Numbered from the stretch's first letter, positions 55,125 to 64,000 are shown. The stretch: 64,000 bases of DNA from Parascardovia denticolens DSM 10105 = JCM 12538 (GCF_001042675.1 NZ_AP012333.1:620001-684000), one strand, 5' to 3'. The notes: generated by a model not told the origin, from the sequence alone. Made by a program: numbers and translations.

Positions 55125-55451
55125 ATGTCTATTACAGTTAATTTGAGATACACGGGTAAGGACGGCAGCGCACTTGCGTTTGCCCGTGAAATGGCAGAAA
55201 GCGGCACGGTGGAGAAAATCCGTGTGGAGAAAGGCAATCTCCGCTACGAGTATTACCAGTCGCTTGATGATCTGGAGACGGTCCTGCTCATTGATAGCTG
55301 GATGGATCAGGACGCCATCGATGCGCATCACGCCTCGCCGATGATGCAGACCATCGTAAAGCTTCGGGATCAGTACGATCTGCACATGACGGTCGAGCGC
55401 TATGTGTCAGCAGAAGAGCCGGAAGGAGACAACCGGTTTATACGGAAGTGA
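55125..55451 (+). CDS. antibiotic-biosynthesis-monooxygenase-fold protein
   Basis: A 108-residue protein of the ABM/quinol-monooxygenase dimeric alpha-beta fold. The pattern YYQSLDDLETVLLIDSWMDQ followed by DAIDAHHASPMMQTIVKLRD is typical of the small YgiN-like group common in Bacillota. The reaction is not predictable. It is the first gene right of the holA junction. Confidence 0.8.
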   Translation: MSITVNLRYTGKDGSALAFAREMAESGTVEKIRVEKGNLRYEYYQSLDDLETVLLIDSWMDQDAIDAHHASPMMQTIVKLRDQYDLHMTVERYVSAEEPEGDNRFIRK

Positions 55452-55481
55452 AAAGACAAATTTGAATTTGTCGAGGTAAAT

Positions 55482-55811
55482 ATGGAAAATATACAAATTT
55501 TAAATTTATTTTTCGAAGCTGAAAACGAACGGGATTGGATTTCGTATAAAAAATTTCTTTCTCCTCATATTGTATGGGAACTTCATTCTGAACGTATTCT
55601 CAAGATTGAAGGAATAGAAAACTATTTGAACACAATAAAATCTGCTTATAAAGGTAATAGTAATACTTTCGAAATTGAATCAATAGTCAGTAGCAAAGAT
55701 TCATCTCGAATAGTTTCTGTTTTAGTGAATAACTCAGGTGAACGATCATGTGATATTTTTGAATTTGATAATGGTGTAATTGTTAGAGAATATGAATTTA
55801 TATTAGGTTAA
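55482..55811 (+). CDS. SnoaL/NTF2-like small protein
   Basis: A 109-residue protein, about 30% GC, starting MENIQILNLFFEAENERDWI. Helix-helix then beta-strands (HIVWELHSERILKIEGIENY, VIVREYEFILG) match SnoaL-like NTF2 folds. The ATG follows GAGGTAAAT. Base composition differs strongly from both neighbours, so it has a separate origin. Confidence 0.65.
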   Translation: MENIQILNLFFEAENERDWISYKKFLSPHIVWELHSERILKIEGIENYLNTIKSAYKGNSNTFEIESIVSSKDSSRIVSVLVNNSGERSCDIFEFDNGVIVREYEFILG

Positions 55812-55833
55812 CAACTTCCAGTTCGCAGACAGA

Positions 55834-55881
55834 GAAACAGCCCGACCGCCAGTATCGTTTGCTGGTTGTCAGGCTGTTTTC
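55834..55881. terminator. bidirectional terminator between SnoaL-like and recombinase genes
   Basis: AAACAGCC...GGCTGTTTT arms with an inner partly paired stem (GAC/GTC, CCAG/CTGG) form a long hairpin flanked by A on the left and T on the right, serving both convergent genes. Confidence 0.65.
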
Positions 55882-57427
55882 TTATGCACGGATTTCCTGC
55901 CCATTTCGGAAGGTGAAGCGGATATCATCCTTGGCGTAGACGGTAAGGTGGTCGACGAGCCCGTTGAACGCGTCGAGGGAGAATTCCGTCAAGCTGTCGG
56001 GCGTGTTCTCGAAGGCTTTAAGGAAGTCCTCGTATCCGGCTTTCCGGGACTGGGTTTCTTCGATCTTCTCGCTGAGCTCATCGATCCGTGCCTTCAGCTT
56101 GTCGTACCGGTCGGCGAGGTCGTCGTAGCGCTTCTGGTAGGCGCTCTGGTCGAGAGCCGTCCGGGCGTTCTCGGCAATGTTCTGCTGGACGGCGTCGGCT
56201 ACGACCTGCGCCTTATCCATGAGCCGGTCGCGCTCGGCTTCCAGCTCGTCGGTTTTGAAGAGGAGCGGGAGCATCTCCTTGCCGTTTGCGATGACCTCGG
56301 CTTTCGTTTCGAGGAGCTTGTTCACTGCCGACAGGAATGCGGTCTTCACTTCGCTGTCGTCGATGGCTGGCGTGGTGCATTTTGTACCGCCGTCGTATTT
56401 GTGGTTGCAGCGCCAGATGGTTTTCCGGTATTTGCTGTTGGAATGCCAGACTTTCGAGCCGTAGAAGGAACCGCACTGACCGCATCGGATTTTGCTGGAG
56501 AAGACGTGAACACCACTGTGGTACATGACGCCGTTGCCGCGCTTCTTCATTTCCCGCTGGACCAGGTCGAAGGTCTCCGGCACGATGATCGCCTCGTGGT
56601 CGCCTTCCACGTAGTATTGCGGAATCTCGCCCTCGTTGACCTTTGTTTTCTTGGTCAGGTAATCAACGGTGAAGGTTTTCTGCAAGAGTCCGTCGCCCTT
56701 GTATTTCTCGTTTCCGAGGATGGATTTGACGGTGCTGATGCTCCAGTTATCTTTTCCGCCGGGCGTCTTGATGCCATCGCTGGTGAGCTGCTTGGCGATG
56801 CCGTTGTAGGTCAGACCATGCAGGAAAAGCCGGTAGATTCGCTGCACGGTTTTCGCTTCCTTCGGATTGACGATGAGCTCGCCGTTTGGTCCGCGGTCAT
56901 CGCCGAGGAATCGGTGAAATGGAACCGTCACCTTGCCGTCCGCGAATCGCTTCCGTTGTCCCCAGGTGCAGTTCTCGGAAATGCTCCGGGATTCCTCCTG
57001 CGCAATGCTGCTCATGATGGTGATGAGCAACTCGCCCTTGCCGTCGAAGGTCCAGATGTTTTCTTTCTCGAAATAGCACTCAACGCCATGCTCTTTGAGT
57101 TTCCGGATGGTGGTCAGGCTGTCGACTGTGTTCCGGGCGAACCGGCTGACGGACTTGGTGAGAATGATGTCGAGCTTCGCAGTTAGCCAGCATGCGCTGG
57201 AACTACGGTCGCTTCATGGTACTGGTACCGGTGATGCCTTCGTCTGCATAGACGCCAGCGTATTCCCATTCCGGATTCTTCTGAATCAGCTCCGAATAGT
57301 AGCTGACCTGTGCGGAAAGGGAATGGTGCGGGCGTTCGGTCTCCATCGACACGCGCGCGTATGCCGCCACCTTCTTCCGCTGTGGAAGAGTCTTGATTTT
57401 CGGCTCAATCTTTGTGATTTTCCACAT
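55882..57427 (-). pseudogene. large serine recombinase, broken
   Basis: The N-terminal resolvase domain begins at an ATG with AAAGGAG and carries VAAYARVSMETERPHHSLSA with the catalytic Ser, ending at GITGTSTMKRP and an in-frame TAG (57205-57203). A further frameshift occurs near 57175. The rest is open: LDIILTKSVSRFARNTVDSL, the recombinase domain (NPKEAKTVQRIYRLFLHGLT), a zinc ribbon (IRCGQCGSFYGSKVW, WRCNHKYDGGTKCT) and a coiled coil to the end. Such recombinases integrate Bacillota prophages and conjugative transposons. Stop plus frameshift should abolish activity. Confidence 0.85.
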
Positions 57428-57484
57428 TGTATCACTCCTTTCGTCTTGTCTATCTATCACTCTGTTTCAGACACATAGCAAGCG

Positions 57485-57649
57485 TTACGGGGATAATAAT
57501 GTGCCGATTATCGGCCTGTATTTCTCCTTCATTTTGGTGTCTATGACCGCGTATTCCTCCTCGGTGATAAGGTCCTGATCCAGCATCTTTTTGAACATCT
57601 CCATGCTGGCCTGATAGAGTTTTTCCCGCTCGAACTGCTCGTCACTCAT
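57485..57649 (-). CDS. SHOCT-like small protein
   Basis: A 54-residue protein, start MSDEQFEREKLYQASMEMFK, with the C-terminal LDQDLITEEEYAVIDTKMKE typical of SHOCT short-helix motifs. Similar small genes often sit immediately upstream of serine recombinases in Bacillota elements. The start overlaps the end of the zinc-finger gene by 8 bases. Confidence 0.65.
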   Translation of the reverse strand: MSDEQFEREKLYQASMEMFKKMLDQDLITEEEYAVIDTKMKEKYRPIIGTLLSP

Positions 57650-58064
57650 GGCGATCACCGCCTTTGAACCGGGCTGCGATATAGCAGGCGTGCGAGCAGT
57701 ACTTCCGGTGCCGGTTCCCGTAAGCCGTGAACGTTCTGCCGCATCTGGCGCAGGTGAAGGAGTAGATGGCCTTTCGGTTGATCTGATCTGAATGTACATT
57801 CCACCATTTCAGACGGCAGGAATCTGAGCAGAATTTGACTTTCTTCCGACCGGGCAACTGCTTGAGTGGTTTTCTGCAGCAATGGCAGCGATTCACGTTC
57901 GGGGATTCGTCGGGATGAGATTCGGACAAATTTCCGGAGAGGTGATTCCTGCGGCAATAAGCTGATACCTGATTTTTCGTAAGTCCAAGAGCCTCCGCAA
58001 CGGTGGCATATCCATAACCGGAACTTCGCAGATTCCGGATCTATTCTTTTTGCTCTGTATTCAT
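57642..58064 (-). pseudogene. HTH plus zinc-finger phage protein with amber codon
   Basis: The ATG at 58064 follows GGAGGTG. After seven codons a TAG (58043-58041) interrupts, but the frame continues cleanly: IRNLRSSGYGYATVAEALGL TKNQVSAYCRRNH is a helix-turn-helix, followed by two Cys-rich fingers (RCHCCRKPLKQ, VKFCSDSCRLKWW, FTCARCGRTFTAYGNRHRKY). Such sigma-70-like/zinc proteins are common next to recombinases. In relatives I expect Gln or another amino acid at the TAG position. Translation could restart inside at MSESHPDESPN. Confidence 0.65.
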
Positions 58065-58165
58065 GAGGACACCTCCAGGCACTTTTCACTGGAGAAAGAG
58101 CGCAGTTTTGAGCGGAAGATTCTCCAGCTACTTTCCACTGGAGGAACGGAGGCTGTTTTGACGAA

Positions 58166-58210
58166 ATAAAAAAGGCCCGCAGGCATTCCGATTAAGGAAA
58201 ACCCACGGGC
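58166..58210 (-). terminator. terminator after the endolysin gene
   Basis: On the minus strand GCCCGTGGG and CCTGCGGGC can pair and are followed by CTTTTTTATTT. It closes the lysis-module transcript. Confidence 0.6.
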
Positions 58211-58242
58211 GTAACAAATGGTGTAACAGATAGAGACTTGAC

Positions 58243-59188
58243 TTATTTCACGCGAATCCGTCATCCAACCTGGATGAGATTCACATTCCTGATGAGCGAG
58301 AGTTGAGCTTCTGGATTGCTGAGACGGTCGTGCCGTACTTCTTTGCGATGCCAGAAAGCGCGTCTCCAGATTTTACGGTGTAATAGACTGCAGTGGATTT
58401 CTTCGTCGCCGCTCCGAGCTTCTCATTGACCTTCGCCTGCACGGCGTTGTAATCATATCCGGCGGCGGTGATTCGGCTCTTGCGGTCAGACCCATTGCCC
58501 CATTTACCAGCGATGATTTCCGCCGCAATCTCATCCACGGATTTCTTTGCGATTGTCGTGCTGGTTGATGCGGTCTTGCCGTAGCCGTTGAACCCGCCAT
58601 TCTTAATCGTGCTCGGAAAATCGATGTAGGAGTAGTCCATGTCGACGTTCCCGCTGATGCCGCTGACCTTGCCTTTGGACGAGTACTGCCAGATTCCGTA
58701 GCTGCCGGAGTACGAGCATTTCGGCGTCCACTGCGCAATCCAGAGCGTGAAGCGTTTTTTCACGGAATCCGTCACAACGGAATTCAAAGCCGAGAGCGAG
58801 GTATAGAACCCGTGTAATAGCCTTGATTCTCCATCTCCGAGCAGAACGCAGTGATGAGATTCGAGCAGAAATCACGTCCGCGCGAGAACTGGCTTTTCTC
58901 CTCGATGTCGAAGTACACCGGATAATCCAGCTGTTTGCCGGACAGAACAGACGCGCAGGATTTCGCTTCCTGTTTTGCGCCGTCGGCGGATGATGCATCA
59001 CTGTACCAATACGCTCCAATATGAAGTCCGGCGGCTTTTGCCTTGCGGTAGTTCTCATCGAACCACTTATCCTTGTTGCCGTTTCCGTACCCGGTCCGGA
59101 TGATGACAAAATCAATGCCGGACGCCTTTACTTTCTGAAAGTCGATGTTTCCCTGCCACACCGACACATCGATGCCTTTATAAGCCAT
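58243..59188 (-). pseudogene. GH25 endolysin with LysM end, frameshifted
   Basis: The N-terminus YKGIDVSVWQGNIDFQKVKA is the GH25 (Cpl-1-like) muramidase start with the catalytic Asp; YPVYFDIEEKSQF holds the second acidic group. At about 58805 one base is missing; the next frame continues with YTSLSALNSVVTDSVKKRFT, LWIAQWTPKCSYSGSYGIWQ. A linker domain and a LysM motif (YYTVKSGDALSGIAKKYGTT) follow. A second frame change near 58300 precedes VNLIQVG. It cleaves peptidoglycan for host lysis when intact. Overlaps the holin stop. Confidence 0.85.
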
Positions 59189-59601
59189 TACTGTTCCTCC
59201 TTATCGTTTTTGTCGTGAAGCTGCTCCAGCACGTCCTTGAGTCTTCCCGGAATGGGTAATCCAAGGTGCGCCGCGTTCTCGGTCAGGCTGAGTCCTTCAT
59301 TTGAGATATAGAAAAAGATGATCGCTGTCCTGAGAACTCCCTCGTGTCCCAGCACATGGATGTCGAGAATGTTGGCAATGCCGACCTGAATGAAAATCAG
59401 CACCTTGCGGCAGATGCCTTTGAAGCCGACCGCGCTGGACAGCTTCTTGTCCGAGATGGCGCAGAGCACGTCGGTGATGTAGTCGCAGATAACGAAGATC
59501 AGAAGCGCAATCAGCAGGCCATCGCAGTCGCCGAGAAAGTACCCGAGCCATCCGCTGATCACGGTGAAAATGAACTGTATAACGTTCCAGAATTCCTTCA
59601 T
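59188..59601 (-). CDS. phage holin (toxin secretion/phage lysis holin type)
   Basis: A 137-residue membrane protein with several hydrophobic segments (FIFTVISGWLGYFLGD, LLIALLIFVICDYITDVLCA, ILIF.. to FFYISNEGLSL) and the family features of phage holin 4 type proteins in Bacillota phages (GFKGICRKVLIF, ENAAHLGLPIPGRLKDVLEQ). It forms membrane holes releasing endolysin, whose gene overlaps its stop. The ATG follows AAGGAGGGAC. It is intact. Confidence 0.85.
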   Translation of the reverse strand: MKEFWNVIQFIFTVISGWLGYFLGDCDGLLIALLIFVICDYITDVLCAISDKKLSSAVGFKGICRKVLIFIQVGIANILDIHVLGHEGVLRTAIIFFYISNEGLSLTENAAHLGLPIPGRLKDVLEQLHDKNDKEEQ

Positions 59602-59623
59602 CAATATGTCCCTCCTTAAAAAT

Positions 59624-59660
59624 GAGCAAAAGAAAAGCTGCCTGCGGGTTTACAGACAGC
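59624..59660 (-). terminator. hairpin between tail gene and holin
   Basis: On the minus strand GCTGTCTG pairs with CGCAGGCAGC (wobble) around TAAACC and is followed by TTTTCTTTTG, a terminator after the tail gene, just upstream of the holin ribosome site. Confidence 0.6.
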
Positions 59661-59686
59661 CTGGAAGTAGTTATTGATTTATTCAG

Positions 59687-61247
59687 TTATGAAGTATCGT
59701 CCGTTTGCTTCGGGAGTGCCTCCCAGAGCCGCATGTCCTCCTGCCCGAGCGACCAGAGCGCAAATCCCCGGAGTCCCCATTTGTACGCCGCCTGATTCGC
59801 CCAGTAGACGAGCGAGTCCACATCCTGGTAGTAGAGGATGGGAAACCTGTCCGCGTCACCGAGAAACAGCCGTGAAATCCAGATGTCGATGTCCTTCGGC
59901 ATGACCGTCAGGTGTAGTCGTTGCCGCATTCGAGATCGAGCTGCTCGGAGTGATAGAATTCGTAATCCATCGAAATGGATTCGCGTCTCGTGTCTGATCC
60001 CTCGATATCCGAGGTCAGCGTGAAGACCTGAAATTCGTCGTCCCAGGTACAGTTGCTCCGGATGATTCTGCCGTACTGGGCGATCGTATCGTCCGGGAAT
60101 GTCACATCGAAACGCTCATACGGCTCGTATGTCCATGCGTCGCCCATGCGCAGAAGTTCGCAGACTGTCCGCTGATCGGAACGGTAGCCTGCCACGCCGC
60201 CGGAGGATTCGCTGACGTTCGCCGTGAATCGTGGCGTAGTTGCAGCGCCGGAATAGACTCGGATGCTGTTTCCACGGATGCGCATTTCGATGGTGTACAT
60301 GTTCGCGTCCGTCCGCAGGTCAGCGGTCCGCGTCTGCGAAATGCTCTGACTGTAGCTTCCAAGTTTTGTGCTGCCGTTCCACAGCTCCAGTGCTTGAGAA
60401 TCGTAATTCAGGCAGCAGAACAGGTCGCCGCAGAAAACGCCAGTCTTGCAGTGCTTCCTGACGGAAACGCAAACCGCACCCGAAGGTGAACGTCACTGAA
60501 TCCGTCATAGTTCCACGCGAACTGTCCGCTGCCGTCAAGCTGCGAATAAACGCGGGAATCAGAGTATTCATCCTGCCGCCAGACCTTCCATGAGCCTGAC
60601 AGCGTCTTCCAGTAGTTCGTCTCCAGAATGTCCGTGTCCTGAAAATCCTCGTACCAGATCAGAGCTGAGTCCGGCTTGCGGAGGAGCATTTCGCAGGTGA
60701 GCTTGAATCCCTTGTCCGGCTGGCACTTGTTTCCGTCCACGTCAATGAAGTGACGGGGAGACAGGGTAAACGATGCACTTCCGGCTGACGGCTCCTCGCT
60801 GAAATTCGAGCAGACGCGGAATCCGTAGAACTGCACGCCTTTTACATCGACTGAAACCGTAATGGTGTGCGTTCCCGCGGATAGGGATATTCCGTCCGCT
60901 AGACTCGCCCAGAATGTGCTTCTCCAGTACGGCCACCAGAGCCGCGACTCCGTGAAATGCTTCTGCGCGCCGTCTGTGTTCTCCCGGAGAACAGTGAAGA
61001 CGCTCGAAGTCCCGTCGTTGCGGACAGTCAGCAGCCATGTGATATGTGGCCACATATTGATATGGGTCAGCATATCCGAAATTGCCACGCCGGACTCGGT
61101 AATCGTCCCGGTCGCGTCAACTTTAAAAGAAAAGAGACCTACCTGACTCAGGCGGTCTCCGTAATTCTTCAGCGCGGTGTACATGCGGGTATTTCCCATG
61201 AATGTCCAGACCATGCATTTGCGGCCTTTCAAGATATCAAGCGCCAT
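59687..61247 (-). pseudogene. phage tail/baseplate protein with glycosidase-like end, frameshifted
   Basis: The ATG follows GGAGGTGGC. The first frame (287 residues before the break) has beta-rich structure (HTITVSVDVKGVQFYGFRVC, MLLRKPDSALIWYEDFQDTD). Near 60430 it breaks; the next frame continues CLNYDSQALELWNGSTKLGS, MYTIEMRIRGNSIRVYSGAA, and TWDDEFQVFTLTSDIEGSDT. Near 59915 a second break leads to PKDIDIWISRLFLGDADRFP and YWANQAAYKWGLRGFALWSL GQEDMRLWEALP, which resembles the end of a GH18-like glycosidase. The whole gene is one inactive tail-associated protein of about 520 residues. Confidence 0.7.
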
Positions 61248-61416
61248 AAACAGCCACCTCCAAACGGGCAATAGAAAAGCGCCTCCGAAGAGACGCTTTT
61301 GAAATAATGGTTCATTGTTAAGATTGATGTTTTATCAATTTACACCGTCAAGATAATACGATGAATTCCATAATGAAAAATGATGGTAATCCGCTACAGG
61401 CATCTAAGAGAAAATT

Positions 61417-61443
61417 AATTTACACACAAATTTGGGCTTGACT
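61417..61443 (+). repeat. left inverted repeat (IS256-type end)
   Basis: 27 bases beginning AATTTACACACAAATTTG match, with one mismatch, the reverse complement of 63136-63162 next to the transposase. The 252 bases between the tail gene and the hydrolase otherwise hold a hairpin (AAAAGCG/CGCTTTT at 61275-61300) and AT-rich spacer. Confidence 0.75.
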
Positions 61444-61499
61444 ATAGGTAAAGCTACTATCCAAACAAATGCTGTTCCTCAAATCATTTCGTAAATTGT

Positions 61500-62633
61500 T
61501 TAATTTCCTCTTTTTAATTGCTCCAACCATTTAATAATTTCATCCATAGCCAATTTATGATTACCAATTTGACAATGCTGCTCGCCGCCTTCATCTTGTG
61601 TAAACACGCGTGATGTTACAGTTCTTGCATTAGGGAGTGCTGCACGAAGCCTCTCAAACTGTACCATAGGTACATAATGATCTTTTTCTCCGGCAAGAAG
61701 TAAGCAATCTTGTGTGATCCTATTGGAAATTCCTCTCAAATTATGCTTTTGCACTTCTTTATAAAAACGGAATGGGTTCTGTGTGTTTGTAATATATTCC
61801 CCTTGTGTAAATGCCCAATCAGCTAAAATACTTTTCTTCCTGGCAAAGCTAACTAAAGAATTGACTAGCCTTTCTTTATTATGGTGAAAGGCTTGACGGA
61901 CTAATTTCCGCAATATCGGAGGGAAAATATTTGTCATAATCTCCAACCCGTCATCAGCAACATCATACGCAACAACCGCACTAATCCTCGGCTCAAAAGC
62001 GGCAGCACGCATAGCAAAATACCCTCCCCATGAAATGCCAATCATCGGGCAGTTCTTAATGCGATAATAATCCAGCACACATTTTGTAGGCTCTTCCCAT
62101 GCATAGGTCAATGGCAGTCCATTCTTAAGCGTCTTCCCCTGACCATCTCCTTCAAAGAATAAAAGCGTATACCCTTTGCTCAACAGTTCGAATGTGGCCG
62201 GGATGAATTCTTCTATAAAGGAATCATATCCTCCACAGATTAACAGTATTTTTGTGCTCTTCTGATTCCCAACTTTAACAGAATGAAGAAAAGTTCCTTT
62301 ATACGGAATATCAGAGATAGTGTATGGAATTTTAAATTGGTCAAAGGCTATATAGTAACACTCTATCGCCTTCTCATACATTTCCTCTTTTTCTGTATGA
62401 TCTACTTTTAGAAAGAACTCTGCCATTCTATACGCATAGGCAGCATGCATAAATTGGCTTTCGTTTTCTGATCTATTGCCAATGATTTTCCATGCGCGAA
62501 ACCATTCATCTAAATTCTTCACATCAGACAGAGATCTCACTATTTCATCATGATTTCCTGCGATCTCTCCATAAGTCAATACCCTGTTTATTTGAAAATT
62601 GAACTGCTTTATCTGGTTTATTTGCTCATACAT
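61500..62633 (-). CDS. alpha/beta hydrolase (FrsA-like)
   Basis: A 377-residue hydrolase, about 38% GC. The nucleophile elbow is GISWGGYFAMRAA; the oxyanion region is LLICGGYDSFIEEF, and the late Asp/His appear in LLLAGEKDHYVPMVQF and GGEQHCQIGN. A helical N-terminal 140 residues precede the catalytic core, as in FrsA/DUF1100-like esterases of Bacillota. Substrate unknown. Start: ATG at 62633 after GAGGAAG; an ATG seven codons upstream is an alternative. Paired with the downstream-written LlsX-like gene inside inverted repeats. Confidence 0.8.
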   Translation of the reverse strand: MYEQINQIKQFNFQINRVLTYGEIAGNHDEIVRSLSDVKNLDEWFRAWKIIGNRSENESQFMHAAYAYRMAEFFLKVDHTEKEEMYEKAIECYYIAFDQFKIPYTISDIPYKGTFLHSVKVGNQKSTKILLICGGYDSFIEEFIPATFELLSKGYTLLFFEGDGQGKTLKNGLPLTYAWEEPTKCVLDYYRIKNCPMIGISWGGYFAMRAAAFEPRISAVVAYDVADDGLEIMTNIFPPILRKLVRQAFHHNKERLVNSLVSFARKKSILADWAFTQGEYITNTQNPFRFYKEVQKHNLRGISNRITQDCLLLAGEKDHYVPMVQFERLRAALPNARTVTSRVFTQDEGGEQHCQIGNHKLAMDEIIKWLEQLKRGN

Positions 62634-62726
62634 AAGCTTTTTTCTTCCTCGCATAAATTTTTGTTACTTCTTCTGTTTCATATGGCCACTCTGGAAAATT
62701 CTGAATTTACATACATAATATGTTGT

Positions 62727-63008
62727 TTAGAGCGTCCTAAGCTTATGGATAATTTCTTCTAGAAATAGAACAATCCCCATATAGATAGCGCAGACAATTC
62801 CCATATTGACCCCAAGTGAAGCCCCCGTATAGTTATTCCCTTCTAGAGTCAACCTGTATATCTTTAAACCAAACAGATACACATCCTTTGCGTTTCCTCC
62901 GTTCGAATATGCATGCACATAACCAAAATATATGGTTAGCGCCATTGATAACATTGCAAGCCCAAACCCTATTCCTAGCGCTAGTGTTATTCTGGTTTGC
63001 TTTTTCAT
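62727..63008 (-). CDS. small membrane protein, LlsX-like
   Basis: A 93-residue protein with two helices (ITLALGIGFGLAMLSMALTI and NMGIVCAIYMGIVLFLEEII) and a conserved-looking middle FGYVHAYSNGGNAKDVYLFG. This resembles proteins called LlsX family, first named from the listeriolysin S gene cluster, where the role is unknown. No other biosynthetic genes of that cluster are present. About 38% GC. Confidence 0.6.
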   Translation of the reverse strand: MKKQTRITLALGIGFGLAMLSMALTIYFGYVHAYSNGGNAKDVYLFGLKIYRLTLEGNNYTGASLGVNMGIVCAIYMGIVLFLEEIIHKLRTL

Positions 63009-63135
63009 TTCACAGTCACTCCAATTACTGATTCATAATTCCATTAATTTTTGCTTCCAAAATTTTGTGTTAAGATTAAATTGTAATGATAATTGTCACT
63101 GCTATAATTAAAATAGTAGATGCCGAAACAAATGC

Positions 63136-63162
63136 AGTCAAGTCCAAATTTGTGTGTAAATT
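63136..63162 (+). repeat. right inverted repeat, end of the IS256-type element
   Basis: 27 bases ending TTTGTGTGTAAATT, 26 of 27 identical to the reverse complement of 61417-61443. It lies 24 bases after the transposase stop, so it is the 3' terminal repeat of that IS. Confidence 0.75.
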
Positions 63163-63186
63163 GCCTTCAGATATAACTGTTGATAA

Positions 63187-64000
63187 CTATGCTGCCAGAA
63201 GGGCTGCCTGTTCTTCAGCAATCAGATGCAGGTGATTTCGAACATCGGATTTCAGCAGCTTCTGATAGGACTCCTTACTGAAGATTGCCTTCCTGGTCTG
63301 ACTGATGCTGTTCTGTTTCATCAGGACAGATCCCATCAGCCTGACCAGCGATGCCTCATTTGGGAAGATCCCGATAACGCCGGAACGCCGCTTCAGCTCC
63401 CGATTCAGCCGCTCGATATGGTTCGATGTCCGGAAAAAGCGACGCATCCCTTCCGGAAGAGTCATAACGGTCATAGCGCTTTCGAAACCCTCGTCGAGAC
63501 ATTCCATTGCTGATGAGGCGGATTCCTGATAATCGGCGAGGATCTGATCCCGCTTTTGTCTGGCATCCTCGATCTTCTTGCAGTTGAACATTTCCTGCAG
63601 TTCAGCACGGAGACCAGCCTGCTCTTTCTTTGGAGCTTTGTCAGCGATGTTCTTTGAAAAGTGGAACTGACACCGCTGCCACGAAACGTGCGGAAATACT
63701 TCCCTGGCGGCATTGATAATGCCATCGTGAGCATCGGATGTGATCATCATGAGACCGCACAGGCCACGTTTTTTCAGCCCCGTCAGGAAATCTTTCCAAG
63801 TCTCACGCGACTCATTCCGGTAGGCCGAGAAACCAAAATCTCGCGCTTTCCATCGTCACTGGTGCCATAGGCAATCATGAGTGCTTTCGAAACAACCCAG
63901 CCATTCTCACGTACCTTGAAATACGTGGCATCGACCGTGAGGAATGGATAATTGCCTTCAATCGGCCGATTTCGGAATGCCTCGACCTCCTTGTCGAGAT
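63187..64000 (-). pseudogene. IS256-family transposase, frameshifted and cut by the window end
   Basis: From the window edge the minus strand reads PIEGNYPFLTVDATYFKVRE with the first catalytic Asp, then loses frame near 63835. The following frame continues SAYRNESRETWKDFLTGLKK, MMITSDAHDGIINAAREVFP with the second Asp, WQRCQFHFSKNIADKAP, and TSNHIERLNRELKRRSGVIG with the catalytic Glu, ending normally. These are the mutator/IS256 DDE features. One missing base explains the frameshift, so this copy is probably inactive; the N-terminus is beyond the window. Confidence 0.88.

Larger units (their letters stand above)
55113..61300. mobile_element. prophage-like remnant with Bacillota-type genes
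   Basis: Serine recombinase, zinc-finger/HTH protein, GH25 endolysin, holin and a tail protein lie on the minus strand in the order expected for the right end of a Bacillota siphophage or chimeric prophage. Recombinase, HTH/zinc protein, endolysin and tail genes are all broken. Two small plus-strand cargo genes lie at the left. No packaging or capsid genes are present. Confidence 0.7.

Noticed and set aside
1..64000. CRISPR array or restriction-modification system
   Set aside because: No regularly spaced direct repeats, no cas, methylase or restriction gene motifs were seen in the window.

Overview
The left 54 kb is the chromosome of a GC-rich actinobacterium. Gene content and order (pheT-argR-argG-argH, tyrS, tlyA-nadK-recN, nadD, prs, glmU-rsfS, leuS-comEA-comEC-holA), the strong GGAGG ribosome sites and individual proteins with long charged tails point to the family Bifidobacteriaceae (Bifidobacterium or a close relative). 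This is inference from gene order and protein motifs; no search was run.

Layout. 1-20.3 kb: housekeeping block with the end of pheT, an ArgR-linked arginine block, a lone 3-hydroxyacyl-CoA dehydrogenase, tyrS, tlyA-nadK-recN, nadD, prs, tRNA-Gln, glmU-rsfS and a histidine phosphatase. 20.3-26.0 kb: a lower-GC bacteriocin cassette made of a two-component system (minus strand) facing a lactococcin-972-type secreted peptide, a 699-residue DUF1430-type membrane protein and an ABC ATPase. A long imperfect stem-loop sits between the peptide gene and the export/immunity genes. 26.1-28.2 kb: amino-acid permease and tRNA-Ala(GGC). 28.2-42.2 kb: a decayed integrative/conjugative element beside tRNA-Ala, with an integrase fragment, two FtsK/SpoIIIE-type translocases, a TcpC-like transfer protein, ribbon-helix-helix candidates, an SSB and an ImmA-like protease. 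Most of its small genes are broken. 42.6-55.0 kb: core genes again (Pro-rich surface protein, nucleoside hydrolase, GNAT acetyltransferase, CorA, solute-binding lipoprotein, leuS, comEA, comEC, holA).

55.1-64.0 kb is a different kind of DNA, Bacillota-like in gene families and variable in GC. It joins directly onto the 3' end of holA and holds a monooxygenase, a SnoaL-like protein, a broken serine recombinase, a lysis/tail module of a prophage (endolysin, holin, tail protein; endolysin and tail gene are frameshifted), and an alpha/beta hydrolase plus LlsX-like membrane protein bracketed by 27-bp inverted repeats that match the end of an adjacent IS256-type transposase. Either successive insertions hit the 3' end of holA or the contig is chimeric here.

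The core genes show no frameshifts, whereas both mobile regions carry many single-base frameshifts or stops. I read this as real gene decay rather than poor sequence quality. The most promising system is the regulated, disulfide-capable lactococcin-972-like bacteriocin cassette. Secondary points are inverted-repeat operators shared by several element genes, two DnaA-box clusters, and the absence of argCJBDF from the usual pheT-argR position.
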